Positions 62,361 through 64,000 of a DNA stretch of 64,000 nucleotides are shown piece after piece. The notes beneath the pieces are model-generated. The model was not told where the DNA came from, searched no databases, and saw nothing but the letters and a program-made list of their open reading frames with translations. The stretch comes from Alphaproteobacteria bacterium (GTDB lineage Bacteria > Pseudomonadota > Alphaproteobacteria > CAAHEQ01 > UBA3637), in assembly GCA_017559525.1 (NCBI GenBank), contig JAFYRI010000014.1:1-64000 (forward strand). Reading direction: 5' to 3'. The position numbers were made by a program, and so were the translations under genes. Numbering within the stretch: the stretch's first letter is position 1; every line of letters begins with the position of its first letter.

Positions 62361-63998
62361 TCAAATCTTTTTATCAATTATCTTTTTTATCAACCGTTTA
62401 CGTGGGGTAAATGCATGTTCTCTGTTTGGGTCAATATCCAACCCCAACTCTGTTGGGCAACAATCCTCTACAGCTCGAACCACAATATCTATTCCACTTA
62501 AAGACAACCGATCCCCAATTTCAAAATCTTCACCAGCATGACGCATAACGTCTAGGATATTCTTATGACGAATGTTATCTTCTATAATAATTCCATACAT
62601 TTTTTCTAAGTCACCAAAAGATGTTTGTGGCGCAATAGGAAAATCCCCTAAAACATCTTCTGCATCTGGTGTTTGACCTCCTCCATATAAATCATCTAAC
62701 ATGCGACGACGAACATCTGTATAAGAAAACACATAAACTTTATCGTTTGGTTTTAATATACGAATATTTGATGCAGAATAAGAAACGCCATCACGTATTA
62801 ACAAAACTGGTTTCGCCCATCTAGGAATATTCTTACCTAACACAGCAGGTGTTTTTTCCGTCAACTCATAAACGATCAAAGAGCTATCTGGCAATCCTGG
62901 CAAATCCACTTGTGTTTTTTCTGGGGGACGGCTAAGTTGTGGTACAACCAAATTACACCACTTAGCTAATATTGGGATTAAAAACCCTTGAAATGCCAAA
63001 GAAAATAAAACCATTACAAAAACAACATTAAAAAAATCATCTGCATATCCCAACCCATACACGATAGGAGCCAAAGACAACAAAATAGATGTTGCCCCCC
63101 TTAAACCAACAGCTGAAATAAATAATTTTTCCTTAATAGTATAAATTTTAAACCAACTAAGGATTGCAAAAACGGCCAATGGTCTAGCCACAAAAATCAA
63201 GCCCAATCCAACCAAAAGGGCTGGAAACCAAACATCCAATAAAGCATCACCAGAAACAAATAAACCCAAAGTAATAAACAAAGCAATTTGTGATAACCAG
63301 GTTAATGTTTGTTGAAACTTTGAAATTTGCATATAGGCATTAATTTTATTATTTCCTAAAAGCAATCCAGCTAAATAAACAGCCCAAAAACCACTTCCCC
63401 CGATGATATTAACAAGTGCAAATCCCCCCATCGCCATTGCCAACACTAAAATAGGATATAATGCCGTTTCCAAAGACAACTTTTGAACAGTTTTAATCAT
63501 GCTGTATCCCAGTCCGATGCCACCCAATAACCCAAAAAACAATTGTTCAAAAAAAGTTGGAATTAATAAAGTATAATCTGCAGGCTGTCCAGCATCAATT
63601 TGAACCAACAGCGTAATAAAAGACAATGTTAAAAAGATCGCCATAGGGTCATTAGCGCCAGATTCAACCTCTAAAGTTGATTTAACCTTTTCACGAATGG
63701 TAATGCCTTGTGAGCGCAATAAAAAAAACACCGCGGCAGAATCTGTGGAGCTGATAATAGACGCCAATAACAATGCTGGTAACCAACCAATAACCAAAAC
63801 TTCCTTTGCAATTGGAGCCAACAATGCTGCAGTTAAAATAACCCCAACAGTTGCTAACAAAAACGATGGTAAAAAGATTTGTTTATACCCCTTTGTTTTT
63901 GTATGAAAACCACTGTCAAACAAGATCAAAGCCAATGCAACCGAGCCGATAAAAAATGCCGATTGAGGGTGACGAATACCATCTAACAATGCCAACCC
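62361..63998 (-). CDS. CPA1-type Na+ or K+/H+ antiporter (CvrA/NhaP2-like), 5' partial
   Basis: The frame is open to the window end (the codon read as a start at 63995 is TTG), so the N-terminus is missing. At least nine membrane helices are visible, with ALILFDSGFHTK, STDSAAVFFLL (the ion-binding region, Asp) and ESGANDPMAIFLTL, which match the CPA1/NhaP family. The C-terminal ~200 residues hold a TrkA-C-like domain and a CorC/HlyC-like domain (FEIGDRLSLSGIDIVVRAV), as in CvrA. It would regulate K+ or Na+ and pH. Confidence 0.85.
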   Translation of the reverse strand, partial: GLALLDGIRHPQSAFFIGSVALALILFDSGFHTKTKGYKQIFLPSFLLATVGVILTAALLAPIAKEVLVIGWLPALLLASIISSTDSAAVFFLLRSQGITIREKVKSTLEVESGANDPMAIFLTLSFITLLVQIDAGQPADYTLLIPTFFEQLFFGLLGGIGLGYSMIKTVQKLSLETALYPILVLAMAMGGFALVNIIGGSGFWAVYLAGLLLGNNKINAYMQISKFQQTLTWLSQIALFITLGLFVSGDALLDVWFPALLVGLGLIFVARPLAVFAILSWFKIYTIKEKLFISAVGLRGATSILLSLAPIVYGLGYADDFFNVVFVMVLFSLAFQGFLIPILAKWCNLVVPQLSRPPEKTQVDLPGLPDSSLIVYELTEKTPAVLGKNIPRWAKPVLLIRDGVSYSASNIRILKPNDKVYVFSYTDVRRRMLDDLYGGGQTPDAEDVLGDFPIAPQTSFGDLEKMYGIIIEDNIRHKNILDVMRHAGEDFEIGDRLSLSGIDIVVRAVEDCCPTELGLDIDPNREHAFTPRKRLIKKIIDKKI

Positions 63999-64000
63999 TG

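Overview
The window is a chromosomal segment of an AT-rich Gram-negative bacterium, most likely a gut- or host-associated alphaproteobacterium. The reasons are the gene pairings ftsK-lolA, hdaA next to an AI-2E-type permease and a DUF2066 protein, a YlxR-L7Ae fusion between nusA and infB, and an lpxL-lpxK-waaA lipid A block. Ankyrin-repeat proteins, an arginine-dependent acid-resistance set and a Cys-rich lectin-like surface protein fit life with a host. I could not place it to genus. I saw no rRNA, tRNA, CRISPR array or insertion sequence.

Layout. 1-1 kb: end of a Cys-rich exported protein, then a spacer with interlocked inverted repeats. 1-11.7 kb (minus strand): the translation and RNA operon rimP-nusA-ylxR/L7Ae-infB-rbfA, then truB-rpsO-pnp, with two GNAT-like paralogues between rbfA and truB. 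11.7-16.9 kb: rsmB, rlmE, lpxL, lpxK, waaA. 17-25 kb: a winged-helix regulator, ankyrin protein, lolA, acetyltransferase, ftsK, hdaA, permease, DUF2066 protein, HIT protein. 25-29.6 kb: hdeD-adiC-adiA acid resistance. 29.7-34 kb: thrS with a long leader, then three tandem HNH-type paralogues. 34-40.7 kb: membrane protein, phoB-like regulator, rpe, a nucleotidyltransferase, pgeF, DUF2062, lgt, a small lipoprotein behind a structured RNA, a DedA/YqaA protein. 40.7-47.7 kb: lipoprotein, SPFH protein, rlmH, cdd, cvpA, radA, mlaF, mlaE. 47.7-56.6 kb: zincin-like protein, membrane protein, ankyrin pair, gpsA and a giant LplT-PlsC-acyl-activating fusion. 56.8-64 kb: an anchored protein, a lipoprotein, yifB/comM, a PAS protein without a kinase, a membrane protein and a CPA-type antiporter that runs off the end.

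The most interesting signals are regulatory. The thrS leader contains two 7-nt hairpin loops that copy the anticodon loop of tRNA-Thr (one GGU, one CGU), which implies autoregulation by ThrRS as in E. coli thrS. A roughly 190-nt structured RNA with its own near-consensus promoter, long-range and pseudoknot pairings and a terminator stands directly before the ribosome-binding site of a 62-residue lipoprotein, like a riboswitch or attenuator; I recognise no family. Three paralogous HNH-type genes lie in one operon, the third having lost its His residues, behind a promoter whose -10 box is flanked by a perfect 10-bp inverted repeat. Two G9 homopolymer tracts, in ftsK and in a small gene coupled to an ankyrin protein, are candidate slippage switches.
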